Source: an uncultured Clostridia bacterium (GTDB lineage Bacteria > Bacillota > Clostridia > Oscillospirales > Ruminococcaceae). From it: a stretch of DNA of 7,749 nucleotides. The stretch lies in contig CAMYUO010000071.1 of NCBI GenBank assembly GCA_947302065.1, forward strand, positions 1 through 7,749, given 5' to 3'. Below are positions 1 through 5,441 of this stretch, piece after piece (the first letter of the stretch is position 1; every line of letters starts with the position of its first letter). The notes under the pieces are model-generated. The model ran no database searches. It saw nothing but the letters and a program-made list of their open reading frames with translations, and was not told the DNA's origin. Made by a program: the position numbers and the translations under genes.

Positions 1-1033
1 GGTTTGCGTAAACGCTTGTGATGCCGAGATATTCTTCAAGGCTGAGTCCGCTTGCCTCGATCTTCTTGCACAGGTTCACATCGCCGAGGTATCTGATATG
101 CCACGATTCAGCCATATAACCTGTTGAGCTTTCCTTGCCCGGCTTGTATCTGATGATGAAGCCGTAATCGGTGCAGTGTGCTGCGAGCCATTTAGCCTCG
201 GCAGTGTTGTCGAACCAGCTGCTTGCATAGTTGATATCCATTGCAAGACCCGTCTGGTGCTCGCTGTGACCCGGCCGTGCGGAGAATCTGTCGGCAGCGG
301 CTTGTCCGCTCTGGTAAACATAGCTGTTATACAGCTGCTGCTGATAAGAATAGCTTCTGAATCCCGAACAGATCCAGATGTTTATGCCCTCCATTGCTGC
401 TGCCTGCTGCATTTTGTTGAATGCAGCCTGAGCGTTCGGGTCGATGCCCGGGTTGTAGCTTGCAGGCACGGGATATGTCTTGTTTGCGATGAGTATGCCG
501 TTGACGTAGGTGATGCCGTTTCTGACCTCTATCTTTGCAGGGCCGACAGGCAGCTCAGCAGATGTGCTCGACTGGGTCGTAGTCTGAGTCGGCTTCTGTG
601 TCGTGGTCGTTGTCGGTTCGGGTGTCGTAGTTGTCGGCTCCGGTGTCGTAGTGATCTCCTCCGTCGTGGTAGTCTCGGTGGTCGTAGTCTCCGGCGTTGT
701 TGTCGTTGTGTCGGTCGCTGAACTGCTCGTTGTGCCTGCGGCTGTGGAGCTTTGGGTCGGCGATGTCTCTGTCCTGCTTTGGCTTGCGATAGAGTTTTCG
801 GTATTGCTGCTCGCTTCGTCAATATTTGAGCCGCACTTGGTCAGCATAACGGTAGTACCCGTTATGACAAGCACGAGCACCAGCAGACCGCCGACCTGCC
901 TGATGCGGTATTTATTTCGCTGCATAAACGTCTTTTTGCGCGGGCGCTGCGGCACATGCATCTCGGTATGGTTTTCCGTTTCAGCAGCATTTTCTGTATC
1001 TATATTGCTGTTTTCGTTATTAAGATCGTTCAT
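1..1033 (-). CDS. Membrane-anchored VanY/LdcB-type (peptidase M15B) peptidoglycan carboxypeptidase, C-terminus cut by window edge
   Basis: Predicted zinc carboxypeptidase that trims the C-terminal D-Ala of peptidoglycan stem peptides outside the membrane. The minus-strand frame is open from ATG at 1033 to the window edge (344 codons seen). An acidic cytoplasmic tail (about 1-28) and a basic stretch (30-46) precede one membrane segment (about 47-64). An Asp/Ser/Thr-rich linker (about 72-158) leads to the catalytic domain (from about 161). The zinc motif SEHQTGLAMD has ligands H259 and D266. ESWH supplies the likely catalytic E309 and third ligand H312. R226 in SGFRS fits the substrate-binding Arg of the family. 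The residues LTKC before C67 do not make a good lipobox, so a type II membrane anchor is more likely than a lipoprotein. The start is supported by AAAGGGG seven bases upstream. Only a short C-terminal piece should be missing. VanY (D,D) and LdcB (L,D) activities cannot be told apart here. Confidence 0.9.
   Translation of the reverse strand, partial: MNDLNNENSNIDTENAAETENHTEMHVPQRPRKKTFMQRNKYRIRQVGGLLVLVLVITGTTVMLTKCGSNIDEASSNTENSIASQSRTETSPTQSSTAAGTTSSSATDTTTTTPETTTTETTTTEEITTTPEPTTTTPEPTTTTTQKPTQTTTQSSTSAELPVGPAKIEVRNGITYVNGILIANKTYPVPASYNPGIDPNAQAAFNKMQQAAAMEGINIWICSGFRSYSYQQQLYNSYVYQSGQAAADRFSARPGHSEHQTGLAMDINYASSWFDNTAEAKWLAAHCTDYGFIIRYKPGKESSTGYMAESWHIRYLGDVNLCKKIEASGLSLEEYLGITSVYAN
560..715 (-). 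repeat. Thr/Pro/Glu-rich low-complexity linker with tandem 21-bp units
   Basis: This is the DNA behind residues 107-158 of the M15B peptidase, built almost only from Thr, Glu, Pro, Ser and Gln codons. At 608-649 two adjacent 21-bp units each encode TTPEPTT and differ by three third-position changes. Less regular ETTTT units precede them. Such linkers space a catalytic domain away from the membrane through the thick wall and are frequent O-glycosylation sites in Gram-positive surface proteins. The spacer role is inferred from composition and position. Confidence 0.8.
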
Positions 1034-1065
1034 TGTGTTCCCCTTTGCTGTCCCCTTGTGGACCG

Positions 1066-1115
1066 TTGATTAACATTAATCAATATATAGAACATTATAA
1101 CACACATTGATTAAT
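1066..1115. promoter_or_regulatory. Operator-like cluster of TTGATTAA half-sites over the peptidase promoter
   Basis: The stretch 1066-1083 is an inverted repeat, TTGATTAA-CA-TTAATCAA, with perfect 8-base arms. It lies just downstream of the predicted transcription start, roughly +4 to +21. A third TTGATTAA at 1107-1114 sits inside the -35/-10 spacer of the same promoter. Extended by a base on each side, ATTAATCAAT (1075-1084) and ATTGATTAAT (1106-1115) form a 10-base inverted pair around the -10 box, 31 bases apart centre to centre, close to three helical turns. This geometry suits a dimeric repressor. The regulator is unknown, and AT-rich sequence raises the chance of coincidence. Confidence 0.5.
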
Positions 1116-1122
1116 TTTTCAA
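1094..1122 (-). promoter_or_regulatory. Sigma-A type promoter of the M15B peptidase gene
   Basis: Read on the minus strand, the -35 box is TTGAAA (1117-1122), followed by a 17-base spacer and a perfect -10 TATAAT (1094-1099). A TG one base before the -10 box makes it an extended -10 promoter. Transcription should start near 1087, giving a leader of about 54 bases before the ATG at 1033. The match to the vegetative consensus is nearly complete, so expression is probably limited by a repressor rather than by promoter strength. Confidence 0.85.
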
Positions 1123-1182
1123 GCATTTTTTTCGCACAACGTCAAAAAAGTAATGACAGAGTGTTAAAATTCCGAAAATCTA

Positions 1183-1211
1183 TTGCAATTTTTACGGGAA
1201 ACGTGTATAAT
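1183..1211 (+). promoter_or_regulatory. Sigma-A type promoter of the FemABX gene
   Basis: A -35 box TTGCAA (1183-1188), a 17-base spacer and a perfect -10 TATAAT (1206-1211) are present. Transcription should begin near 1218. That leaves a leader of about 38 bases before ATG 1256 and puts an upstream in-frame TTG at 1220 almost at the 5' end of the message. The promoter is divergent from the peptidase promoter, with about 60 bases between the two -35 boxes. Confidence 0.85.
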
Positions 1212-1240
1212 AGCTTTAATTGAGTTTGATTGAAAAAGCA

Positions 1241-1248
1241 AGGGAAGG
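1241..1248 (+). promoter_or_regulatory. Ribosome binding site that fixes the FemABX start at ATG 1256
   Basis: AGGGAAGG lies seven bases before ATG 1256, the normal distance. The longer reading from TTG 1220 would place this purine tract inside the coding sequence and leave only two or three transcribed bases before the start codon. The ATG is therefore preferred. Confidence 0.8.
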
Positions 1249-1255
1249 TCGATTT

Positions 1256-2356
1256 ATGGAGTTGATAAACAAGAACGACAAAGAAATGCTCAAAGAGTAT
1301 GAGGAGTTTGCCAGCACCAGCCGTTACGGCAACTTTATGCAGTCACTGCTGTGGCCGAAGGTAAAGGACAACTGGGGCTGGGACGCTGTCATCTCAAGAG
1401 GCAAGGACGGCAAGATAAAGGGCACCTGTCTGGTCATCATCAAGAAGATACCGTTTTTCAAGTGCACTTTCCTGTATGCTCCGCACGGTCCTGTCTGCGA
1501 CTGGCGTGACAAGGAGACTATGGCTGACTTGTTCGAGGGCATAAAGGTTCTTGCAAAGAAATACAAGTGCTATCAGTTCATGTGGGATCCGTGCCATGAG
1601 GAGAAGGATAAGGACATCTCCGAAATGATAATAGGCATGGGCTTCAAGCACACATATAACGCAGCCGAGCTGACGACCATTCAGGCGAGAAACAACTATA
1701 TGCTGCGCAACATCGAGGGCAAGACTGCCGACGAGGTAATGATGACCTTCCAGCCCGACTGGAGAAACAGGATAAGAAAAGCAGGCAGAAAGGGCGTTGT
1801 GTGCAAGGCGTGCGGTGTTGAGGCACTTGACGACTTTTATCCGCTGATGCAGGCTACGGGTATCCGTGACGGATTCTCTATCCGCTCGAAAGAATACTTT
1901 GTCAAGATGATAAACGGGCTTGGCGAAAAGCACTGCCGTCTGTTTATGTGCTATGTTGAAGAGGACGGCAAGCAGATACCGCTGTCGGGCGCTGTCACCA
2001 CGCAGTATGCGGGCAAGACCTGCTATGTTTACGGCGCATCTGCAAACCACCACAGAAATCTTTATCCTAACTATCTGATGCAGTGGACGATGATAAACTG
2101 GGCGATAGACGGCAAAAACTACATCTACGATTTCCAGGGCATCCCGTTCTACAAAGACCCCGAGCACCCCAACTACGGTGTTTACAAGTTCAAAAAGGGC
2201 TTCAACGGCGAGGTAGTTACCTATGCAGGCGAGTTCTTCTATGTGTTCAAACCGTTCATGAAGAAGATAGTTGACCTTTGCGAAAAGCTGGTTATGTGGA
2301 AGCACGACCGCAAGACAAAGAAACTGCTCAAAAACAGGAACAAGGATATGCAGTAA
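1256..2356 (+). CDS. FemABX-family aminoacyl-tRNA-dependent transferase (peptidoglycan cross-bridge formation)
   Basis: Proteins of this family use aminoacyl-tRNA to add amino acids to the stem peptide of lipid II on the cytoplasmic side of the membrane, building the interpeptide bridge. The product has 366 residues, within the usual range, and no signal peptide. Family features, numbered from ATG 1256, are FMQSLLWPKVK near the N-terminus, the basic NRIRKAGRKG (about 171-180), YGASANHHRN-L-PNYLMQW (259-277) and YDFQGIP (291-297). G-YKFKKGFNGE (308-318) and YAGEF (323-327) close the second GNAT-like subdomain. The C-terminus is Lys/Arg-rich. I see no long coiled-coil arm as in staphylococcal FemA, so the architecture is closer to FemX. 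The amino acid transferred cannot be read from sequence. The gene has its own promoter and terminator, so it is probably monocistronic. Confidence 0.88.
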   Translation: MELINKNDKEMLKEYEEFASTSRYGNFMQSLLWPKVKDNWGWDAVISRGKDGKIKGTCLVIIKKIPFFKCTFLYAPHGPVCDWRDKETMADLFEGIKVLAKKYKCYQFMWDPCHEEKDKDISEMIIGMGFKHTYNAAELTTIQARNNYMLRNIEGKTADEVMMTFQPDWRNRIRKAGRKGVVCKACGVEALDDFYPLMQATGIRDGFSIRSKEYFVKMINGLGEKHCRLFMCYVEEDGKQIPLSGAVTTQYAGKTCYVYGASANHHRNLYPNYLMQWTMINWAIDGKNYIYDFQGIPFYKDPEHPNYGVYKFKKGFNGEVVTYAGEFFYVFKPFMKKIVDLCEKLVMWKHDRKTKKLLKNRNKDMQ

Positions 2357-2367
2357 GCATTCAGAGA

Positions 2368-2461
2368 TAAGATGTAAGAAGTAAGAGGTAAGAGTTTTCT
2401 TGCCTCTTTTTTGCTGTTTGTCAAGTGTTTTCTTATATCTTACCTCTTATCTCTTACATCT
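2368..2461. repeat. Inverted array of TAAGANG heptamers forming a 24-bp imperfect palindrome
   Basis: The left arm is an uninterrupted run of a 7-base unit: TAAGATG, TAAGAAG, TAAGAGG, TAAGAG (2368-2394). The right arm (2429-2456) carries four copies of the same unit in the opposite orientation. Bases 2370-2393 and 2438-2461 pair at 22 of 24 positions around a 44-base loop. The element is intergenic and codes for nothing convincing. It resembles dispersed intergenic palindromes of bacterial genomes, but one window cannot show whether it recurs. Confidence 0.7.
2384..2412 (+). terminator. Rho-independent terminator after the FemABX gene
   Basis: AGAGGTAAGA (2384-2393) pairs along all ten bases (one G-U) with TCTTGCCTCT (2398-2407). 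The loop is four bases, and the hairpin runs directly into a T-run ending at 2412. It begins 27 bases after the stop codon. The left arm is made from the heptamer repeats of the surrounding element, so terminator and repeat share sequence. Confidence 0.8.
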
Positions 2462-2529
2462 AAAAGCAATTTCCTAAAATTTAACGCTTGTATTTGCCTA
2501 AATTTGTGCAATTTTATTTGAGATATTGT

Positions 2530-2558
2530 TTGCATTTTGCGCATATATGTAGTATAAT
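2530..2558 (+). promoter_or_regulatory. Sigma-A type promoter of the MraY-like / phospholipid operon
   Basis: A -35 box TTGCAT (2530-2535), a 17-base spacer and a perfect -10 TATAAT (2553-2558) predict a start near 2565, with a leader of about 69 bases. No comparable promoter is visible in the short gaps downstream. The four following genes, and possibly the pullulanase, are therefore likely transcribed from here. Confidence 0.8.
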
Positions 2559-2633
2559 AGATGTGTGCGTGTTAGAGGCGAAAATAATAGCGCTCTTTCA
2601 CATTTCAGCTAAACAGGAAAAGGATGAGATAGA

Positions 2634-3599
2634 ATGCTCTATAATATACTCGAGGAGCTTGGCAGCAAGACCGAGATAAAGGGATTGCCGCTGCTGATAC
2701 TGTTCGTTTCGAGCTTTGTGCTCGTGGCAGTATGCCTCAGGGTCTTCAAAAGAATACTGCCGAAGGATCAGGGACGTGAGTTCGCTGTCAACGGCTCGCT
2801 CTCAGAGGGCAAGGCAAGAGGTGCGGGACTTATTTTCGTGACCTGCTTTGTTTTCCTGACAGCGCTGTTTATCCCGCTTTCACTTGAACTGGTCATATAT
2901 CTGGCTCTTATCTATCTTGCGATGCTCAGCGGCTATTTTGACGACGCCGCCGACGAGCCTTGGGGAAATCTCAAAAAGGGTCTTATCGACCTCGTCGTTT
3001 CGGGCGGTATCGCAGGCACTTATTATTACTTCAATTCGAGCAAGATAACGATAGCGCTTTTCAACTGGCAGATAGAGCTTAACCCTGTTGTGTTCATTGC
3101 GCTGGCAACGATGCTTGTCTGGGCATCTATCAACGTGACTAACTGTGCAGACGGCGTTGACGGTCTTTGTGCAACGCTCAGCCTTGTGTCGATATATTTC
3201 ATAAGCAGACTGCTGCCGACAACGATGATGTCGATGTGCATGATCATGCTTGCGACGCTCGGCGCTTATCTGTGGTTCAACTGCTCACCGAGCACGATGC
3301 TCATGGGCGATGCGGGTTCAAGAGCCATCGGCGTGTTCCTTGCGCTTATCTCGCTCAAGACGGGTTCGCCTATCGCATTTATCCCGATGACGATAGTTAT
3401 CATCATCGACGGCGGTCTTGGACTTATCAAGGTCTCCTTCATCCGTTTCCTCAAACTCAAGAACTTTATGAAAAATATCCGTACACCTATCCATGACCAC
3501 GTCAGAAAGAACAAGGGCTGGTCAGACACTCAGGTCGTGATAAGATTCACGCTCATTCAGTTTGCGGTGTGCATCTGCTATTATCTGGTGGCGAAATAA
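2634..3599 (+). CDS. mraY: MraY-like polyprenyl-phosphate phosphoglycosyl transferase (GT4/PNPT superfamily), divergent motifs
   Basis: The family transfers a phospho-sugar from a UDP-sugar to undecaprenyl phosphate; MraY itself makes lipid I for peptidoglycan. The 321-residue product is hydrophobic throughout, as expected for about ten membrane helices. The Mg-binding DD pair is GYFDDAAD (D103, D104). NCADGVDGL (170-178) matches the MraY/WecA signature, and LMGDAGSRAIG supplies D226. TPIHDHVRKNKGW-(5)-VIRF (284-305) matches the MraY-specific C-terminal loop better than the WecA/TagO type. Two differences stand out: the usual PTMGG loop reads KARGAG (60-65), and the HHH triad reads H287-D288-H289. 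ATG 2634 follows AAAGGA by nine bases. No dcw genes (murD, ftsW, murG) are adjacent. It may be the only MraY of its lineage or a paralogue acting on another lipid-linked sugar, so the symbol is tentative. Confidence 0.75.
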   Translation: MLYNILEELGSKTEIKGLPLLILFVSSFVLVAVCLRVFKRILPKDQGREFAVNGSLSEGKARGAGLIFVTCFVFLTALFIPLSLELVIYLALIYLAMLSGYFDDAADEPWGNLKKGLIDLVVSGGIAGTYYYFNSSKITIALFNWQIELNPVVFIALATMLVWASINVTNCADGVDGLCATLSLVSIYFISRLLPTTMMSMCMIMLATLGAYLWFNCSPSTMLMGDAGSRAIGVFLALISLKTGSPIAFIPMTIVIIIDGGLGLIKVSFIRFLKLKNFMKNIRTPIHDHVRKNKGWSDTQVVIRFTLIQFAVCICYYLVAK

Positions 3600-3634
3600 G
3601 ACAGGCTGACTACTTTGGATAATCGTATTTTGGA

Positions 3635-4765
3635 GTGATAGATATAAACAAAAAGGTCAAATATGCCATAAATGTGCTGTTTATTGCCGTTGTGGGATAC
3701 CTGACGTTCAGGATACTGTTCGCAAACCGTGAGATATCGGACGTATTCAAAGAGCTTCACAGGGCAAACAAGATCTGGCTTGCTTTCGGTGTGCTCGCAG
3801 TGTTCTGTTTTATTGCGGGCGAATCGGTGATAATCAAGTATATGCTGTGGCTTTTCAAAGAAAAAGTCCCGTTTCTGCGATGTTTGAAATACTCGTTCAT
3901 CGGCTTTTTCTATTCTTACATCACACCGTCATCTTCGGGCGGACAGCCTGCACAGATGATATATATGAAAAAAGACGGCATCTATTACGGCTATTCGACA
4001 CTGATAATGCTGGTCATTGCAGTGGTCTATAAGGCTGTGCTGGTGCTGATGGGCATATTCTTCTATATTTTCTATCACGATTTTGTGGTATCACATGTGG
4101 GCGATTATATGTGGCTGGTCTATGTCGGATTTCTGCTCAATGTCGCTTACATCGCACTTTTGCTGGTCGTTTGCCTCAAACCGCTGTGGTCGAGGAAAAT
4201 GGGCATCAAGGTGATAAATTTCCTTGCAAGGCTGCATATCATAAATCCCAACAAGTCGGAAAAAATGATCGCAAGGCTGATAAGGATATTTGACAACTAT
4301 GTCAAGGCATCACAGTATATAAAGAATAATCTCGGTTCGCTGTTCACGATAACGTTCTTTACGGTGCTGCAGAGGCTCTCGCTGTTTATGCTGACGTGGA
4401 TAGTTTACAAGTCATACGGTCTGGACGGCAGCAGCTTTATGGAGATAGTTGCTTTGCAGGTGATGATAGGCGTTGCAGTCGAGATGCTGCCGCTGCCGGG
4501 TGCAGCAGGCATCACAGAGGCGTGCTTTGTAAAGTTCTTTGAGGGCGTTTTCGCACTCGAGCTTATCAGCCCGTCGATACTGCTAAACAGAGGACTCAGC
4601 TTCTACGCCGTTATTCTCGTCGGCGGACTTGTCACGCTGTTCACGCACATTCTCAACGTCAGAAAGTACGGAAAGGATACCGACAAGGAAAAGCAGAAAC
4701 AGGAGCTTGAACAGGCAGCAGTCGATCTGCCTGCGGATAAAACGCAAAACAAAGAGGAAAAATAA
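3635..4765 (+). CDS. UPF0104/YbhN-type integral membrane protein, homologous to the flippase domain of MprF
   Basis: This is a stand-alone version of the multi-helix domain that in MprF moves aminoacylated phosphatidylglycerol across the membrane. No C-terminal synthase domain is present. About eight hydrophobic helices are visible (near 10-28, 47-72, 85-97, 120-147, 158-181, 233-256, 268-286 and 320-342). Family signatures are ITPSSSGGQPAQM-Y-KKDG (96-115) and MLPLPGAAGITEA (284-296). The C-terminal tail from about 344 is highly charged and soluble. It lies 35 bases after the MraY-like gene and 23 bases before pssA, suggesting work on a lipid made by a neighbour; the substrate is unknown. 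GTG 3635 is the only standard start that keeps the first helix, but the nearest GGAG abuts it (3632-3635), so the exact start is unsure. Confidence 0.85.
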   Translation: MIDINKKVKYAINVLFIAVVGYLTFRILFANREISDVFKELHRANKIWLAFGVLAVFCFIAGESVIIKYMLWLFKEKVPFLRCLKYSFIGFFYSYITPSSSGGQPAQMIYMKKDGIYYGYSTLIMLVIAVVYKAVLVLMGIFFYIFYHDFVVSHVGDYMWLVYVGFLLNVAYIALLLVVCLKPLWSRKMGIKVINFLARLHIINPNKSEKMIARLIRIFDNYVKASQYIKNNLGSLFTITFFTVLQRLSLFMLTWIVYKSYGLDGSSFMEIVALQVMIGVAVEMLPLPGAAGITEACFVKFFEGVFALELISPSILLNRGLSFYAVILVGGLVTLFTHILNVRKYGKDTDKEKQKQELEQAAVDLPADKTQNKEEK

Positions 4766-4788
4766 CATCAAGGGAACAAGGTGAGAAA

Positions 4789-5415
4789 ATGATAGGATTT
4801 TATAACTATACCGTAATACTGACCTATATGAGTCTGGCGTCGGCTGTCGTGGGTATCACGCAGGTCTTTGAGGGACACGAGCGCATAGCCATACTCTGCC
4901 TTCTCATATCGGGCATATGTGACCTGTTCGACGGAAAGGTCGCAAGACATAAAAAGGACAGGACAGATCAGGAAAAGCTGTTCGGCATACAGATAGACTC
5001 ACTTTGTGACCTCGTTGCATTCGGCGTTCTGCCCGCATGCATAGGCTACAATATGGGCTTCAACTACGGTCTGGGACTCGTATCGGCAATACTCATCGTG
5101 CTGTGCGGTCTTATCCGCCTCGGCTATTTCAACGTCAAGGAAGAGGAAAGACAGCGCACCACTGCTGAGAACAGAAAGGAATATCAGGGCGTGCCTATCA
5201 CAACATCGTCCATAATCCTTCCGCTGCTCTTCCTTGCCAAGAAGAATATCCCCGACGAAGCGTACCCGTATGTTTTCCAGGGCTTTATGGTAGCACTCGC
5301 ACTGCTGTTCGTGCTTAATATCAAAGTCAAAAAGCTGTCGGCAAGAAGCATCTTTATAATGTTCACGCTCGCAGCACTCGTAATAATCGGCCTTTGGACA
5401 CTCGCACCGAAGTGA
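4789..5415 (+). CDS. pssA: CDP-diacylglycerol--serine O-phosphatidyltransferase (phosphatidylserine synthase)
   Basis: Membrane enzyme of the CDP-alcohol phosphatidyltransferase family that makes phosphatidylserine and CMP from CDP-diacylglycerol and L-serine. The 208-residue product has about six hydrophobic segments. The family motif is CDLFDGKVAR (44-53), then G66, D70 and D74 in GIQIDSLCDLVAFG, giving the four metal-binding Asp residues D45, D48, D70 and D74. The spacing between the AR and G elements is 12 residues, against the textbook eight or nine, because of a charged insert KKDRTDQEK. The SLCDLV-FGV-PA sequence points to serine synthases rather than PgsA. AAGGTGAG sits three bases before ATG 4789, a short but usable spacing. 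The next gene, psd, uses its product, which strongly supports the assignment. Confidence 0.9.
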   Translation: MIGFYNYTVILTYMSLASAVVGITQVFEGHERIAILCLLISGICDLFDGKVARHKKDRTDQEKLFGIQIDSLCDLVAFGVLPACIGYNMGFNYGLGLVSAILIVLCGLIRLGYFNVKEEERQRTTAENRKEYQGVPITTSSIILPLLFLAKKNIPDEAYPYVFQGFMVALALLFVLNIKVKKLSARSIFIMFTLAALVIIGLWTLAPK

Positions 5416-5441
5416 TGACTTCATAAAAGGGGGAGAAAGCT

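Noticed and set aside
1020..1033. Possible lipoprotein processing at C67 of the carboxypeptidase
   Set aside because: The residues before the Cys (LTK) do not fit the lipobox, which needs a small residue before Cys, and a long basic cytoplasmic tail precedes the helix.
603..1073. Plus-strand frame rich in Val runs (VVVVGSGVVV)
   Set aside because: It is the reverse reading of the Thr-rich linker of the minus-strand carboxypeptidase, which has clear zinc-site motifs, a promoter and a ribosome binding site.
1220..1255. N-terminal extension of the FemABX protein from TTG 1220
   Set aside because: The predicted transcription start is near 1218 and there is no ribosome binding site before TTG 1220, whereas ATG 1256 has AGGGAAGG at the right distance.
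1394..2305. Long open frame (303 codons) antisense to the FemABX gene
   Set aside because: The plus strand carries a clear protein family over the whole stretch. The antisense frame has no recognisable domain and is open because of codon bias on the coding strand.
2239..2424. Small minus-strand frame across the heptamer repeat (LPLTSYILS-type peptide)
   Set aside because: The sequence is the translation of the TAAGANG repeat plus antisense of the FemABX end. There is no start signal and no domain.
2488..2679. Small plus-strand frame in the leader of the MraY-like gene
   Set aside because: It begins upstream of the predicted promoter, runs through the -35 and -10 boxes and overlaps the true gene in another frame.
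2634..3599. Assignment of the MraY-like gene as TagO/WecA
   Set aside because: The C-terminal TPIH-H...GW...VIRF segment follows MraY rather than the HIHHRL-type loop of TagO/WecA, and the KxHxxPxPRxGG motif of that group is absent.
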